Shown piece after piece: positions 34,057 to 45,353 of a stretch of DNA of 64,000 bases. Within the stretch, counting starts at the first letter, position 1. Each line of letters opens with the position of its first letter. The DNA comes from Ricinus communis (taxonomy: Eukaryota; Streptophyta; Magnoliopsida; Malpighiales; Euphorbiaceae), in assembly GCF_019578655.1 (NCBI RefSeq), contig NC_063264.1, positions 27,241,688 to 27,305,687 on the forward strand, written 5' to 3'. Position numbers and translations under genes: made by a program. The notes below the pieces were generated by a model, which was not told the origin of the DNA, ran no database searches, and saw nothing but the letters and a program-made list of their open reading frames with translations.

Positions 34057-34413
34057 CTAAAACACTTGCTCTATACCTCGAGTTATTTGCTCCGAAAGCT
34101 CAATGCGAATTTGTACCGACTTCTCTGGTTCTCCATCTAAATTGAATTTTCTTAATTCCCTCATTGCTTCTACCTTTGCCGAACCTTTTTTAGTTGGATG
34201 TAATGAAGTTTCTACAGGAAGTGCTTGACAAGGTCCCTTTAACTCGGTAAGATAGCATTCTCTTGCCGTCTTCTGATTACCAAGCACGATTATTACCCCT
34301 TTGGAAGTTGGTATTTTCAGCTTTAAATAATGAATGCTCATGTCTACTTTAGTTTCCATCAGCATAGGTCGCCTAAAGACTACATTGTACGTGAATAGGA
34401 TATCGATTATCAT
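34057..34413 (-). pseudogene. Gypsy protease-region fragment
   Basis: Contains FTYNVVFRRPMLMETKVDMS and YLKLKIPTSKGVIIVLGNQK, then ARECYLTELKG, the stretch that follows the aspartic protease in Ty3/gypsy polyproteins of this type. The protease core lies upstream near 34420-34700 and is interrupted. Confidence 0.7.
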
Positions 34414-34833
34414 GGATGAAGTTTGCCACTTTTTAGTTAGCCCTTTTATTTTGTCCGCTTTTACAGTTTCCTATCCAAGCTCCACAATCAGCTCCGTAAT
34501 TCCTAAAGGTTGCACTGGTTGGCTACCTAGACCTAGAAGTAATGTCGTGCAAGGTTTCAAATTCATTACTCTGCCACCAATGGCCTTGTAAGATTCCAGA
34601 GTCATGATGTTGACTACACTTCCTTGATCAATCAATAGCCTCCTTACCTAGTAGTTCTTAATGAATCTCGAGATTACCAGGGCGCCTTGGTAAGGCATCT
34701 TAATTCCCTCTCCATCTTTTTTTGAGAAGACTATATCCGGGAGCTTCTCATGCTCGACCATCATAACTTGGTTCCTTTTTCTCTTAGAGCTTTTAGCAAT
34801 AAATATAGCTCCTCCAAAGATCACGTTTACATC

Positions 34834-36035
34834 TCATCTCTCCTCGTCTTTTTTCTCCAAGGACCTCTCTCGATCTTTATCCTTTGATCTTCTAGATCCT
34901 CTAGAACCTCTACTTTTATTAGACCAACCTTTTCCTCCAGCAATGAATAGCTTAAGGTGGTCTCTCTCAATTAACCTTTCAATCTCTCTTTTAAGATGAA
35001 TGCAGTCCTCGGTGTCGTGACCATAACCATTATGGAACTTACATAACTTATTTTTGTTCCTCGAGTCTATAGTCTGCTCCCTAACAGGTTTTGAATATCG
35101 AATGTCACCCTTATTCTTCTGAACCCACATCAAGATATTAGTCCTTGACGTGATCATAGGAATAAAGTCTTTTTCGCTGCTACTCCTTGAGTCACTCTTC
35201 ATTCTATCAACTCTACGCCCCTACTTAGGCTGGTTAGATTTACCTCTTAATCGATTATCATAATCGGGTCTCCTTCCTACTCTGTAATCTTCATCCAGTC
35301 TAATAGAACTGTGAGCTCGCTCCATGAGCTCAGCATATGACTCTGATGGTCGACAGTTAGTGAGTCTTTGAACTTGTTCATACAGATATTATCGGTCATC
35401 GCATCAGTAGTTGTATCCTGGTTGATTTTTTCGACCTGGACAGCTTCTCTATTGAATCTTTTCATTAAATCCTTCAAACTCTCATCACGCCTCTAGATAT
35501 ACTTCTTCAAATCACTTGACCTCTTCTTCAGAGGAATGCTAGTGATGAACCGAGCTCTGAATAGTTCAGCAAGCGTAGCAAAAATCATATATAGAGCCAT
35601 CCAGCAAGCTCTGATACCACTTTTGAGCATTTTCTTTAGGCTTGTGGGAAAATTCATGCACCTGATAAGATCCGATACATTATGCAATCCCATTTTAATA
35701 TTGAAATTATTAACATGGCTTAGTGGATCTCTCAAACTGTCATAAGAATCTAAAGGTGGCAGCCTCAAGTTCTTAGAAAAATGCTTCGCCAGAATGCTCG
35801 GGCACAAAGGGTTGCCCTTAGGGATGACCTCTTCTCTCATTATCCTCCCTGCACGATACTTCTTCAAGGCATTGTTAATTCTCTTATTGATGGTATCCTC
35901 AATCCATGCAGAATCATAGGTTTGAAAATCAGAACTTTCCTTTTTTGTATCTCTAACTCGGTTATTTCTCTTTTGAGATCCGTTATTCTCTGTCCGAGTA
36001 TTTTTTGTTATCGGGAGCTGTATGGTCGATGGCAT
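34834..36035 (-). pseudogene. Gypsy gag remnant with zinc knuckle
   Basis: Three open stretches in different frames. 35493-36035 has the gag core (LPPLDSYDSLRDPLSHVNNF, MNFPTSLKKMLKSG). 35277-35477 continues with DLMKRFNREAVQVEKIN. 34834-35202 has a zinc-binding CKFHNGYGHDTEDC followed by LKREIERLIERDHLK. Frameshifts separate the pieces. Confidence 0.78.
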
Positions 36036-36587
36036 ACCAATAGTTAAGGTATGCTCAGATGTTGTAGGAATATGGATGGTGCTTACTAACGTAGGTTGCC
36101 TTGCAAGTGTCTGAGCTAGAACACTTTCATAATTTATACATAGTGACGATGTCCTCTAGCTATAACTGCCAAGGGCTCTGAGGAAAACCCAGGGTCGAAG
36201 GTCGGCTATAAGGTGTAATAAGCAAAACGAAGATCGGAGCTTGAGATAAAGGTGCTGGCAGCCTTTGTCCCATCTCCCTCTGCCAAGCAGCTGAAATATT
36301 TTTGAGTGGAGGTGGACCTCTCCAAGTGCAATTTCCATTGAATTACTTTGGTGTGAAATCGTTGAGAAGATTTCTTCTCCAAGATTGGGAGGTTAGGATG
36401 ACTGGTCTAAGTAGACCTAAAAATGATTGACTGATCTACAGAGGAAATTAGGGGTCAGCTGAGGAACTACTGGTTCCATCTGCAGTTCCTCATGGATGAA
36501 CATCTCCACTCTAACCTTGATCGGTTGTCATTTAGCTTGATAAATAAACAAAGCTTTTGCACCAAATTTTCCACAAACGGTGCCAAT

Positions 36588-37182
36588 TGATAACTCGGTC
36601 GGCTGAAATGAACTATCAACAAGGATCTTCAAAGGCTGACCTCAATCTTCGGAGTACCTGCAAGGAAAGGTTAAAAAGCGTCGGACGGGGTTGTCCGGCC
36701 ACTCACTTTGATGATAAAGTCAGTAATTTGTTTAAGGGTGGCTAAAGTGTTTAAGTGTGTAAGGTTGCTTATACCTGTAAGTATGATGTTCTCATTCCTT
36801 ATATAGACGTTGAAGGTCTTTAAGTCTATTTAAAGAGAACTCCATATTTGTAGGTCGTCTTAATTGTATTAGAATTTGAACTCTTGCTTCTTTTCAGAAT
36901 TCTAGATTGGGTCGAACTCTATGACTAGAGTTCTCTCAAGACACATTTTCCTAAAATTTCAATCATAATGAATATTAATCTCTGATTAATTCTGCCTTTC
37001 TAGAATGGGACATGTTGGCGGTTATCAAAACTATTTGATTTCTATTGGAATAAATTTTGCCCAAATGATAACAACAACATGCAACAATCTCCGAGAGGGG
37101 AACGATCCAAGGCAACCCTTTACGAATCTTGAAGATTAGGCTCAGCTTCCCTTACAAGCCCAACTGAAGTGGATGACCAACA
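36588..37182 (-). repeat. 5' LTR of the gypsy element
   Basis: About 595 bp, starting TGTTGGTCATCC and ending GAGTTATCA on the minus strand (TG...CA), with a tRNA-primer-like motif directly after it. No second copy is present in the window, so the borders rest on end motifs and the primer site only. Confidence 0.6.
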
Positions 37183-37667
37183 ATAATTAAAAACAGACTC
37201 TCTTTGTACTACAACATGAAAAAGAAAATCATATACATTAAGATACTTTTTTAAATGAATAATAATTTCTAATATTAAAAACTAGTATGTTAATTATAAT
37301 TTTAATATTAAGTTATATATTTATAATTAATAATTAATAAATTATTGACACCAGGGGAACATGAAGAATATTAAGTTAAAAAGTTTTGACATTTGTCTAA
37401 TTTATTCTATTGACATATAGCAATTTTGTTAATGTATTATTAAATTTCTTCTAAAAGATTATAAATAATCTTAAATATTAAAAAAAATGAGATAAAAGAA
37501 GGATATCAAAACTACTTACGTGTCAAAGAAAAGTAGGAAACTATGTTGAAACTTGAAGGAAGTGTCATTGTCGTTGTCGTTGTCGTTGTCTTTGCTATTT
37601 ATTCTATTTCTCTCTCTCTATATGTGTATATATATATAAACCGCAATACTCCCAGCTTCATGCAACT
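37183..37667. other. Upstream region of the coiled-coil gene
   Basis: AT-rich. It contains four GTTGTC units at about 37568-37591 and a TATATATATAAA run at about 37629-37640, 28-39 bases before the start codon at 37668; the latter is rather close to the ATG for a TATA box. No other gene is seen. Confidence 0.45.
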
Positions 37668-38146
37668 ATGGAGAATGTTGCCAAAAATCACTGCAGCTTA
37701 TTTGAAAAGTAGACTTCAAGTACTTATAATTCTTCTTTCTCTGTTTGAATCTTTCCAATTTGAGTTGCTTCCAAATATTATTAAATTGATTTATATATGG
37801 TGAGATATAACTAATATTCAGCCTTCTTAAACCGAGACGACAGAGAAACAGAAAGAAAATAGCAAAAGCAAGTATAAATTGCTTGAAAGAAGAGATGTTA
37901 GATATCAATGAAAAACAGAAAAAAGTTCGACAAGTTAAACAGGATATCAAACAAAAGATGGAAGAGAAGGAATCCGACTGCAATCAACTGGACAAGGAGA
38001 CTAAACTCATATCGGAGGAGAATGATTATAACCAATCTCGGCTGGATCTTATTATTGGCATCCTGAAAGCCCGTCAGGAAAACAACTTTGTCAAGGCCGA
38101 CCACCTTTGTCTATTCCTCCGGAATATATCAAGAGCCAGGGTTTAG
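37668..38146 (+). CDS. Small coiled-coil protein of unknown function (two exons)
   Basis: Exon 1 is 37668-37708 and exon 2 is 37822-38146, with a 113-bp intron (GTAGAC...ATTCAG). Splicing keeps the frame and gives 121 residues. The protein starts MENVAKNHCSLFE, then has a basic stretch (KPRRQRNRKKIAKA) and a long charged helix rich in K, E, Q and D from about 40 to 95 (for example VRQVKQDIKQKMEEKESD), which looks like a coiled coil. It ends FLRNISRARV. There is no signal peptide and no known catalytic motif. I do not recognise the family with confidence. The intact frame across a good intron and its biased composition favour a real gene, although it lies between transposons. A start at 37895 inside exon 2 is the alternative if exon 1 is wrong. 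Confidence 0.6.
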
Positions 38147-38555
38147 TTTCTATCGTTGTATTGCTTTTCTGAAATGTTTCTATTGATAAAGAAGTAGATG
38201 TCAAAGAAGGGTATAAAGCATTCCGATTAGCTTGTTGATATATAATATATGTTTCCTATAACTTCAGTAGAATTTTCCTATGGCTAGAAATTTCATACTC
38301 TTTTTCAAATGTATTCTTTAAATTAATATAACGTTCAAGTGGGTGGGAAGAGACATGACACCCAGATCACTCGATCAACAACAGAAATAGAAAAGGAAAA
38401 TTGAGCCAGGCCATGGGCTAATCTCTATTATGTTATCATTCCTGAAAACATTATTAATATTAAAATGAAAAATTACTAGACAAAGAACAAGTTGATCTAA
38501 CATCAGTTATAACTCGACAAAAAATAAGAGTGTCAGGAACTGATTTCTGCAGGCC
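38147..38555. other. Spacer between the coiled-coil gene and copia element D
   Basis: AT-rich; should include the 3' end of the coiled-coil gene transcript. No other gene is seen. Confidence 0.5.
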
Positions 38556-38592
38556 ATTAATCAGTTTTTCACAACCACTTTGGATGATGACT
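38556..38592. repeat. 37-bp duplication flanking copia element D (left copy)
   Basis: Starts ATTAATCAG and ends TGATGACT. The identical 37 bases occur at 48435-48471, just after the other end of the element. It directly abuts a 5' LTR that lacks its first 18 bases. Confidence 0.9.
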
Positions 38593-38806
38593 GATCCATC
38601 AACAGCTACTAAGTCAACTAACAGCTAGTCATATATTTGTTAGTATGTTATTATCTTTTGTAAATATAATCTTCAAGTAGCTGTCATATATTTCTGGCTA
38701 TTATTCTGTTGTAACAAACTTATCACCTCCTTGTAAATAATATATTAGATCCATCAACAGCAATGTAGCAAATCAAAGTATAATTTTTAAGAAACCTATT
38801 AATGCA
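38593..38806 (+). repeat. 5' LTR of element D, missing its first 18 bases
   Basis: 214 bp, starting GATCCATCAACAGC. The 3' LTR has 18 additional bases before the same point (43047-43064, TGTGTTAAGG...). Ends AATGCA. Confidence 0.88.
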
Positions 38807-38859
38807 TTATGGTATCAGAGCCTAAGAAGCTAATCAAAGCTCTCTAAACCGATCCATCC

Positions 38860-39838
38860 ATGGCCTCTTCAGTTCAAAACACTCAGATTATATCTTTCAA
38901 CGCACCTTTACATCTTCCCACTAAATTATCCCAATCCAATTTTTATGTTTGAAGAACCCAACTTCACTCAGCTCTTATAGGCTATGATTTACTGGGCTAT
39001 ATTGATGGCACCAATCCCAAACCTGCAACAACAATTCCTGACCCAAAAGACAGTACCAAAACCATATGAAACCTAGAATTTACACTCTAATACAAACAAG
39101 ATCAACTAATTCTAAATGCCATTTTAGGAAGCTGTGCAGCAGACATACAATCTTACATCTCTTATGTTACCTTCTCCAAAGAAGCATGGGATCGTCTTTA
39201 TGTTCTATTTGCCAACAAATCCCGCACTCGCATTGTGTCTCTCAAAGAAAAACTTCACAACAACCCACGAGGCACTCGCTCAATCACAGACTATATGCAG
39301 GATTTTTGAGCCAATGCTGACGCTCTTGCCATATCTGACAAACCCATTGATGAAGAAGACTTAATCATACATGTTCTTCCCAGGGTCGGACTAGATTTTG
39401 CTTCTGTTGCTGCTGCAGCCCACTTGCGTGATAATCCAATCACCTTTGATGAATTGTTTGATAAGTTGGAGGCTTTTGAACGAGAAAACAAACCTAAAAC
39501 ACTCACAGATCCATCCATCACCCTGGCAACAGCTAATCAAGTAACTCATCACTCAAATCAAAATTGTCCATGGAACTCTCGCTCTAGCCAAAACTCCAAT
39601 CGCCACACATAGAACACCAACTACAGAAACCAAAACTCATCCACCTCCAACAGCCGCTCTAATTGGAATTCACCTCGTTCAAACAAGTCTCCAAATTTAT
39701 CAGCATTCTTTTGCAATTACTGTGAGATACCAGGTCATCAAACTCATGAGTGCCGTAAACTAGCTCGATTTTTTCGAAACAACAATGTGCAGGCTGGCTC
39801 TACACCACGTGATCAATATCTCAGCCTACTGTCAACAT
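38860..39838 (+). pseudogene. Gag and zinc knuckle of element D, with stop codons
   Basis: Starts at ATG 38860 with MASSVQNTQIISFNAPLHL. A stop follows after FYV, where a tryptophan codon is expected, and further stops and shifts occur near 39067 and 39307. Recognisable gag follows ([26 protein letters not shown]). A CCHC knuckle, [14 protein letters not shown], lies near 39713-39756. Confidence 0.85.
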
Positions 39839-40960
39839 GACATCTCTCAACAGGCCTTCGTCTCAACAATGGTTGTTCGACACTGGCGCATCTCACCATG
39901 TTACTGGACATATAAATAATCTGCAACAATTTTCAGATTACGGTGGTCCAGATGAACTCAATATTAGTGATGGTTCAGGTTTGCAGATATCTCACATTAG
40001 CAACACCAAAATTACTCATAATAACACTACATTTGCTTTGGTAATATCTTTGTGCACCATCTATTCAGAATAATTTAATCTCTGTTTCTAAATTTTGTCA
40101 AACGAATAATGTTTCACTTGAATTTTTACCCTGTCATTTTCATGTCAAGGATCTGCGCACGGGGGCGAAAATGCTTCGCGGGGAGAACATTAATGATGTC
40201 TATTGCATCCCTAGTTTAATAAATCCTCAAGTTTATCATACCGCAAAATCTCAACTTGATGAGTGGCACAAACGCTTAGGCCATCCAACTCCTCTTATTA
40301 TTCTTTCAATTTTTCATTCTAGTGATTTGAAGTTCAATTCATTGTCAGACTCCAAGTTTCATTGTACTTCTTGTGCTTTAAATAAAAGTCATAAATTACC
40401 ATTTTCTGAAAACTCTCTTCACAGCTCTAAACCTCTAGAATTAATTTACTCTGATGTCTGGGTTCCTACTAATACATCCATTGATAGTTTTCGATATTAT
40501 TTAATATTTGTTGATCACTATAGCAAATATATCTGGCTTTATCCAATGAAAAAGAAATATGATGTTGCTGTTTTGTTTCCTCAATTCAAGTTACTAGTGG
40601 AAATTTTTTTTCAACATTCAATTATCTCTATTTACACAGATAATGGTGGAGAATATCTTTCTCTCTCACCCATTTTAAACTCTCATGGTGTCTCACATTT
40701 CAAAACGCCTCCATACACACCTGAACATAATGGAACATCAGAAAGACATCACCGTCATATTGTCGAAACAGGTCTAGCTCTTCTTCATACTGCATCCCTT
40801 CTTATTTCATACTGGTCATATGCTTTTCAAACAGCTGTTTACTTGATCAATCGCCCCCCAACTTCAGTCCTTAAGTTTCAGTCACCCTATCAAAAGTTAT
40901 TTCATCGCAATCCATCTTATTCTCACCTCAAAATCTTTGGATGTTTATGCTACCCTTAGC
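39837..40960 (+). pseudogene. Protease and integrase of element D
   Basis: 39837-40073 holds the protease with an intact active site (QQWLFDTGASHHVTG). After a frameshift, 40171-40959 holds the integrase: a zinc-binding start (WHKRLGHPTP, CTSCALNKSH), then ELIYSDVW with the first catalytic aspartate, IYTDNGGEYL with the second, and PEHNGTSERHHRHIVE with the glutamate. The core D, D and E are all present. The frame closes at FGCLCYP. Confidence 0.88.
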
Positions 40961-43100
40961 TGCGACCTTACAATACTTCCAAACTTCAAACACAATCCGC
41001 GCAAATGTATTTTTCTTGGTTACTCCAGAAGTCAATCTGCCTATCTATTTTTATCACATTTCCAAAAAGACTTACATCTCTCGTCATGTCAGATTTATTG
41101 AACATATTTTTCCCATGCAGGATAGTAATAGCCATCAAAAAGACTCCTTGCCAGTATTGGAATCTCTATGTGCAGACATCCCTATAAGTAATACTTCTTC
41201 ATCTCTATCTACTTCTCCTCATCTGAATCCAACTACTATGATTCCCATTCCTACTCCATTACACTCGATGACTCCCACACATAATCCACCTCCAAATCCA
41301 ACTAATGATGTTACTTCATCCTCTTCCAACTCAACAATGACTACCACAACAGTAAACTCTTCTCCACATTCCCTTTCCTCTTCTCACTCTTCTCCTCAAC
41401 CACGTCCTTATAATCTTCGGCCTTCACATACTCGCACACAAAACTTAAAATATTTCAATTCAAAATTTATGAATCACGTCACTTCTCATCTAATTCCTCC
41501 CACTCTTGAACCTACGAATTTATTTGAAGCAATGAAAGATGAGAAATGGCGTGCTGCTATGTCAGATGAGTTTGATGCACTTCTACACAATGGCACTTGA
41601 GATCTTGTACCACGAGAAAATCAGAATCTCGTTGGTTGCCGTTGGATTTTCTGTATAAAAAGAAATATGGATGGAACAATTGCTAAGTATAAAGCTCGAC
41701 TTGTCGCCAAGGGATATCATCAATGTCCAGGCTTAGATTACTCTGAGACATTTAGCCCCGTGTCCAAACCAACTACAATCCGCCTGATTCTTAGCTTAGC
41801 TCTTGCTTATGGATGGAAACTTCGTCAGTTGGATATTAATAATGCCTTTATTCGAAGAAATCTTATTGATGATGTTTATATGGTTCAGCTACCTGGTTTC
41901 ATTCATTCTTCTCTTCCCAATCATGTCTGTAAGTTAAAGAAAGCTTTGTACGGCCTCAAGCAGGCTCCTAGAGCCTGGTACCAAGAGCTCAAGCGTTTTC
42001 TTCTTCAGTTTGGTTTCAAAAATTCAGTAGCAGACTCTTCATTGTTCATTTATAATATGGATGGCATTTGTCTCTATTTTTATGTCTATGTTGATGATAT
42101 AGTTTTGACTCGTAACAATGACAAATTTCTCGAATTTTTTGTCTCACAACTTGGCTGCAGATTCTCTCTAAAAGATCTTGGCATACTTCATCAATTTTTG
42201 GGTGTTGAGATGATTCACACACCTACTGGAATTTTCCTGTCTCAACATCGACATATTACTAATCTTCTTAAATCATTCTCAATGGCTGGCGCTAAAGAAG
42301 TTACTACTCCTATGTGTACCACAGCACCTTTGTTACTTAAAGATGGTTCGGCCTCCATTGACCCTACTCCTTATAGAAAACTGGTTGGTGGTCTACAATA
42401 CCTGTCTCTCACTCGTCAAGATGTATCATTTGTCGTCAATCGCCTTTCTCAATATATGCATTCACCTACTGAACTACATTGGACAACATTGAAACGAGTT
42501 CTTCATTATTTGAAAAACACTATTTTTATTAGCCTCTTCTTGCATAAAGGAACTCCTTTGCAATTACGAGCCTTTAGTGACTCAGATTGGGGTGGTAATC
42601 GTGATGATGGTCGCTCTACTACAGCTTATCTCATCTACCTAGGCTCTAATGCTATCTCTTGGAAATCCAACCGTCAAAAGACTATTCCATGCTCATCATC
42701 GGAAGCGGAATATAAAGCAATAGCCAACACCACTGCTGATATATTATGGATTCAAAATCTTCTTCAAGAGTTAGGAATCAAACTGCCCAAACCTCCTTCC
42801 TCGTTTTGTGACAACACAAGTGCTACCTATCTTTGTGCCAATCCATTCTTTCATTCATGAATGAAGCATGTTTCACTTGATTATCACTTTGTTTGGGAAT
42901 GTGTAGCAAATGGCAACCTTCATGTTTATCACATTTCCACAAAAGATCAACTTGCAAATGTCCTCACTAAAGCCTTGAGTCGTCACCAATTTACTATTCT
43001 TCGCTCCAAGATCGGAGTCTCCAATGGAGCCTCAATCTTGCGGGGGTGTGTTAAGGATATACCAGATCCATTAACAGCTACCAAGTCAACTAACAGCTAG
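40941..43100 (+). pseudogene. Integrase tail, reverse transcriptase and RNase H of element D
   Basis: 40941-41600 is a serine/threonine/proline-rich linker after integrase. A stop at 41598-41600 interrupts the start of reverse transcriptase. 41667-42860 carries reverse transcriptase ([47 protein letters not shown] intact) and RNase H ([30 protein letters not shown]). A single TGA at 42858-42860 then splits RNase H from its tail ([33 protein letters not shown]). Only a few defects separate this pol from an open one, so the element is fairly young. Confidence 0.9.
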
Positions 43101-43138
43101 TCATATATTTGTTAGTATGTTATTATCTTTTGTAAATA
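43047..43138 (+). repeat. 3' LTR of element D, first part
   Basis: Starts at TGTGTTAAGG after the purine tract and matches the 5' LTR up to TTGTAAATA, where the Mutator-like element begins. The LTR resumes at 48293 and ends near 48432 (48284-48292 repeats the target bases). Confidence 0.9.
43130..43138. repeat. Target site duplication TTGTAAATA of the MULE (left copy)
   Basis: Nine bases repeated at 48284-48292. The uninterrupted sequence is seen once in the 5' LTR of element D, which serves as an empty-site control. Confidence 0.95.
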
Positions 43139-43281
43139 GGGAAAAGGCTCAAAAATGCCTCTAACGTATAACCCCTGGTGCAGATTAGCCCTTCAAGTTT
43201 TTTTTTTGGCCAGTTGCACACAATATCTCGTGAAACAAAGCTTTTAAGCCCCTCTTTAGAACTGAGCCAAAAATCGTTAAG
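43139..43281 (+). repeat. Left terminal inverted repeat of the MULE
   Basis: About 143 bp, matching the reverse complement of 48141-48283 with scattered differences. Includes AACGTATAACCCCTGGTGCA and a T tract. Confidence 0.9.
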
Positions 43282-45233
43282 TTTAAATTATATATCCGTT
43301 GGTAGGACCCACGTGTAAGGAAACAACTTCATGAAGAAGCGGGACATGTTTGGTAGCCATCTTTTCCTTTTAAAAAAAAATTAATGGTGGATGAAAGTTA
43401 TTGTTGTAAAGAACGGAAGATTGTAACTTGCTCTAAAGAATCCCAATAACCAAATCGATCGATTTAAGGTCATTTTTTCTAACCCTAAGAAATACAGAAA
43501 TTACCACTCAACCATATAGCAACAAAGTGAGTTACGGCTGTGTTTGCAAGTTGGAGTTAACAGGTATGTTAAAGCGAAACATGTGGGTCTCATTGTTTTA
43601 TTCTGTTTTGAAATGTAATTGCTTTTTAATATTATATGTTGAGTTGTCCCTTTCGAAATAGTGGTCCTCACGTTTGCTTTACCATTGTTTATTACTTGAG
43701 CCAATCCTGGAAAATGATTTTAAAGTTTTTATTTTATTTTATGCAGAATGTCTGGTGTTGTGAATCTGAGATTTAACTATGGTGGTAGATGGCAATTACA
43801 TCTAAAAATTGATTATCTAGATGGTGATATTGATATACTTTATGATTTTGATTCTGACTTCCTCTGTTATGAACATATTAAGGATAGATATAGGAATTTG
43901 CTTGGGTATGCAAATATAGAACGCATTTTTGTACTTGAACTTAGAAAAGACATGGAAGATGGATTGTATTTAGTTGAAGATGATGAGGGAATTAGGAGAG
44001 TTTTGAATTACATTAGCAAATACAATTGGGTAGGAGAAATAGATTTCTATGTTGATAACTCCTAACATTTTGAACCAAATATTCTGGGAATTGAATAGAA
44101 TGTTGATATGGATGCATCTGCTGCAGACATTAACAATGAAATGCCTACACAGAGTAGCTATTTCAATCCAAATAGTAGAGTTGATGCTAGTCAACCCGAG
44201 TCTATTGTTACTGAAGAACCTGTTAATAGTTCCGGACCTACAAGCTATATTAGCAATGAGGAAGAGGATGGTGAAGATGATAGTGCAAACATAAATGAAA
44301 ATGATGGAAGTCAAGAATCTAGTGATGAGGAAACTGATCCTGAACAGTTTGCACCTAGAGAGAGGGTCAGATATGATGAAAGTGATGGGTAAAGCCATTT
44401 CATGCTTGGAATGACATTTGCTAATACTAATGAGGCTAGACAAGCAATAGCAAACTATGGAGTAGCTCTAGATGTTAAGCTAAAAATCAATCCAAATGAA
44501 CCATTTAGACTTAGGATTAAATGTATAAATGAGGAAAGCTGCCCTTTTGTGCTTTTCATTTCAAAAGATAGCAAAAACCATGGATTAGCAGTAAAGACAC
44601 TAATACCTGAGCATAGGTGCTTTAGGGATTTCTCACTCCCTAGTGCTACTGCTAGGTTTTTAGCCAATTATTTCAAGGGTAGGATTTATAAAAACCATTT
44701 AATTAAGATAAAACAAATGAAAGATGATGTAGAGAGCTTGTTAAAAGGGCTAAGTGTAAAAGGGCTAAGAGGATGATAATCCAAGAAATGGATGGGAGTT
44801 TCAAAGTGGAGTTTGGTTATTTGGAAGCATATGCAGTTGTACTTAAAAGAAGGAATCCTGGTACAAAAGTAGAGATTGAATTATGTAAGGAAGCATTGAA
44901 AGAAGGAAAAAGGGTGTTTAGGAGGATGTTCTTGTGTTTTGATGCTCTTAAGAGGAACTGGAAGGCTACATGCAGACCTATCATAGGTCTGGATGGATGT
45001 TTCTTAAAATGGGTTACTAAGGGCCAGATTCTTACTGCAGTAGGCAAAGATGGTGATGATCATATGGTGCCTATCGCATGGGCAGTGATAGACAAAGAGA
45101 ATAAGAATAATTGGAGATGGTTTTTGCAATGGCTAAAGCAAGAACTTGAACTTGGAGATGGAGCAGCCTATACTGTAATCTCTGACATGCAAAAGGTCAG
45201 CATTTTTTATTTTCTTTGCATGTATTTTTATTT

Positions 45234-45353
45234 AGGAAAAGGCTGAAAGTTGCCCTTAATGTATAACCTTTGTATGCAACTGGGTAGAAATGAACTTGGA
45301 GGGCCAATCTGCACCAGAGGTTATATGTTAGGGGCAACTTTGAGCCTTTTCCC
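45234..45353 (-). mobile_element. Miniature fold-back element of the same MULE family, in the transposase intron
   Basis: About 120 bp. On the minus strand it starts GGGAAAAGGCTCAAAG and follows the MULE terminal repeat for about 85 bases (CTCTGGTGCAGATTGGCC). Its other end is the same terminus inverted over about 37 bases. It lies wholly within intron 45196-45406, leaving about 90 bp of older intron. The flanks are T-rich (45225-45233 and 45354-45362) and similar but not identical, so the 9-bp duplication is only probable. Confidence 0.85.

Larger units (their letters stand above)
33570..37182 (-). mobile_element. Ty3/gypsy LTR retrotransposon, 3' truncated
   Basis: Minus-strand element: 5' LTR at 36588-37182, primer binding region next to it at about 36568-36587 (minus strand TTGGCACCGTTTGTGG), gag at about 34834-36035, protease region about 34057-34413 and the start of reverse transcriptase up to about 33570. 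Homology stops inside reverse transcriptase; RNase H, integrase and the 3' LTR are absent. Gag and protease motifs resemble the Tat/Ogre side of Ty3/gypsy, which is inference. Frames are broken throughout. Confidence 0.78.

Noticed and set aside
37543..37803. 86-codon open frame with a valine-rich start
   Set aside because: The valine run is the translation of a GTTGTC simple repeat, and the frame overlaps the better two-exon coiled-coil gene in another frame.
44108..44392. Acidic open frame as a separate host gene
   Set aside because: It lies inside the MULE between its N-terminal segment and DNA-binding domain and fits the acidic linker of the transposase.
43970..44443. 157-codon open frame on the minus strand
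   Set aside because: It is the antisense shadow of the transposase coding region.
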